Shown one piece after another: positions 62,817-64,000 of a stretch of DNA of 64,000 nucleotides. Made by a program: the position numbers and the translations under genes. The DNA is from Owenia fusiformis (lineage: Eukaryota > Annelida > Polychaeta > Sabellida > Oweniidae), in NCBI GenBank assembly GCA_903813345.2, contig CAIIXF020000010.1, positions 27,554,425 through 27,618,424 on the forward strand. The letters are read 5' to 3'. Within the stretch, counting starts at the first letter, position 1. Every line of letters begins with the position of its first letter. The notes beneath the pieces are model-generated. The model did not search any database. It saw only the letters and a list, made by a program, of their open reading frames with translations, and was not told the DNA's origin.

Positions 62817-64000
62817 CAGGGTGGGCCAAAAAAAACCACCCCCCTAGCCATTACTCCTGATAAATATTTATTCTTTAACATGTACACCAACAATGATATA
62901 TCATTTTAAAGATAATTTAATTTGCAACAAAATGGTATATAATAGCACTATTTTCAACAACCCCATATAGAAATATAACCAATTATGTGACATCTGGACA
63001 TGGGGGTCAAAAAACACCTTTTCAATTTTCATCAATTTTGCGAACAAAAGCCTATTTCCAAATTTGACTGGTCAGTTAAAAATTGCAACATTGTCATGAG
63101 TCTTTCATAATTGGATATTATATATTGTTTTCATTCAGTTTTTGAATCATGCATGCTCAATAAACATGTGTATGCTTATAAAACAAATTAATTTCTTCAG
63201 TCTGTTCAAATATGGCCCAATAGACCCACCCCCTGGACCCATCCTCTGATCAGATTATTCGCTTAAGACGCGGAAGCCATTGGTTGATGGCATAATTGAT
63301 GGATGTATGCGGAAGTACCATTCAACTGCTAGTTATTCTTTCTTTTAGTTCCTCTACATCCCTGATAGACTGGGTATCTTTAAATACCAACTGTTCTAGA
63401 TACCCCCAGGTGTGGTAATCAACATTATTGGCATCTGGACTGCCAGTAAGCCATTTGTCCGGGCTAGAGATGGTTTCATTTCGAATCTCCAAAAACTCCA
63501 GGGTAGCATTGAACCTGTGTGATGAAGCACTTTCCTTTCAATTATTTCACATGTTTTTTATATCCTTGAGGAGTCCTTTTTAACACCTCATGTCATTAAC
63601 ATTCAGAGTATATTTTTGCTCTTGGTTCAACAAAAACAGGGCCTGTATGGTCTTTTATTTTTGGGAAACACCGTGTCATCTCGATTTGAGTAGCCTTTTA
63701 TTGCAAATGTCCCTATTCTTGCTTACTGATATATAGAGTCTATCCTGTTGATTACATGTATAGTACTTGGGGCATTTAGAACAGTTGGTCTATGAAGATC
63801 ACTAGCCTATCAGGGATGTAGACAAACTGAAAGAATGAATAATTAGGAGTTTGATGGTACTTCCACAGAGATCCATCAATTATACGAATGGCTTTCGGTT
63901 CTTTAGCGAATAATCCAATCAGAGGATTGGTCCGGGTGGTGGGTCTATTGAGCCATATTTGGACAGATTTAAGAAGAAATTAATTTGTTTTATAAGCATA
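62817..64000 (-). mobile_element. Tc1/mariner-like element with inverted transposase 3' copies, runs off the window
   Basis: After TA (62815-62816) the end reads CAGGGTGGGCCAAAAAAAAC, similar in style to the element at 42381. On the minus strand, about 63180-63440 reads SPDANNVDYHTWGYLEQLVF, SIRDVEELKERI and INYAINQWLPRLKRI, the C-terminal transposase pattern (SPD.N..DY..WGYL). About 200 bp of this (63173-63387) recurs inverted at 63803-64000. The right terminus lies outside the window. Confidence 0.7.

Noticed and set aside
1-64000. CRISPR arrays, operons, bacterial ribosome binding sites or phage features.
   Set aside because: The spliced genes and eukaryotic transposons show that this is animal nuclear DNA; the tandem repeats have no spacer-repeat structure.

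Overview
This window looks like low-GC genomic DNA from a marine invertebrate. Short exons with GT..AG introns, many TACATGTA-type words and dense DNA transposons suggest a lophotrochozoan, perhaps a bivalve; no marker gene fixes the taxon, so this is an inference. There is no bacterial, CRISPR or phage content. All exon structures below were assembled by eye from splice signals, reading-frame continuity and family motifs.

Three protein-coding genes are supported, all on the + strand. (1) 6053-10197: a complete 10-exon gene for a 286-residue glucose-6-phosphate 1-epimerase (galactose-mutarotase fold). (2) 11922-61474: a 16-exon SLC6 Na+/Cl- neurotransmitter symporter of 753 residues, closest in motifs to glycine transporters, spanning about 50 kb. 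(3) 51602-52777: a single-coding-exon 7TM receptor lying inside the last SLC6 intron on the same strand, possibly with upstream spliced exons.

The rest is mostly mobile DNA. It includes several TTAA-flanked (Kolobok/piggyBac-like) families, CAG..CTG elements with 6-bp target duplications (hAT-like), Tc1/mariner relatives with transposase pieces, foldback palindromes, pieces of non-LTR retrotransposons, and tandem-repeat-bearing elements resembling non-autonomous Helitron/Helentron-type elements of molluscs. Several are nested two or three deep.

The most unusual signal is repeated tandem duplication of gene-boundary segments. Ten 54-bp copies of the acceptor plus start of SLC6 exon 9 lie directly upstream of the real exon. 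A 91-bp duplication repeats the end and donor of SLC6 exon 12. The last codons of the 7TM receptor are the first unit of a long 70-75 bp tandem array that has itself been split by two nested transposons. In the exon 9 array every upstream acceptor leads to an in-frame stop that is part of the next acceptor, which makes the array a candidate decoy or poison-splicing device.
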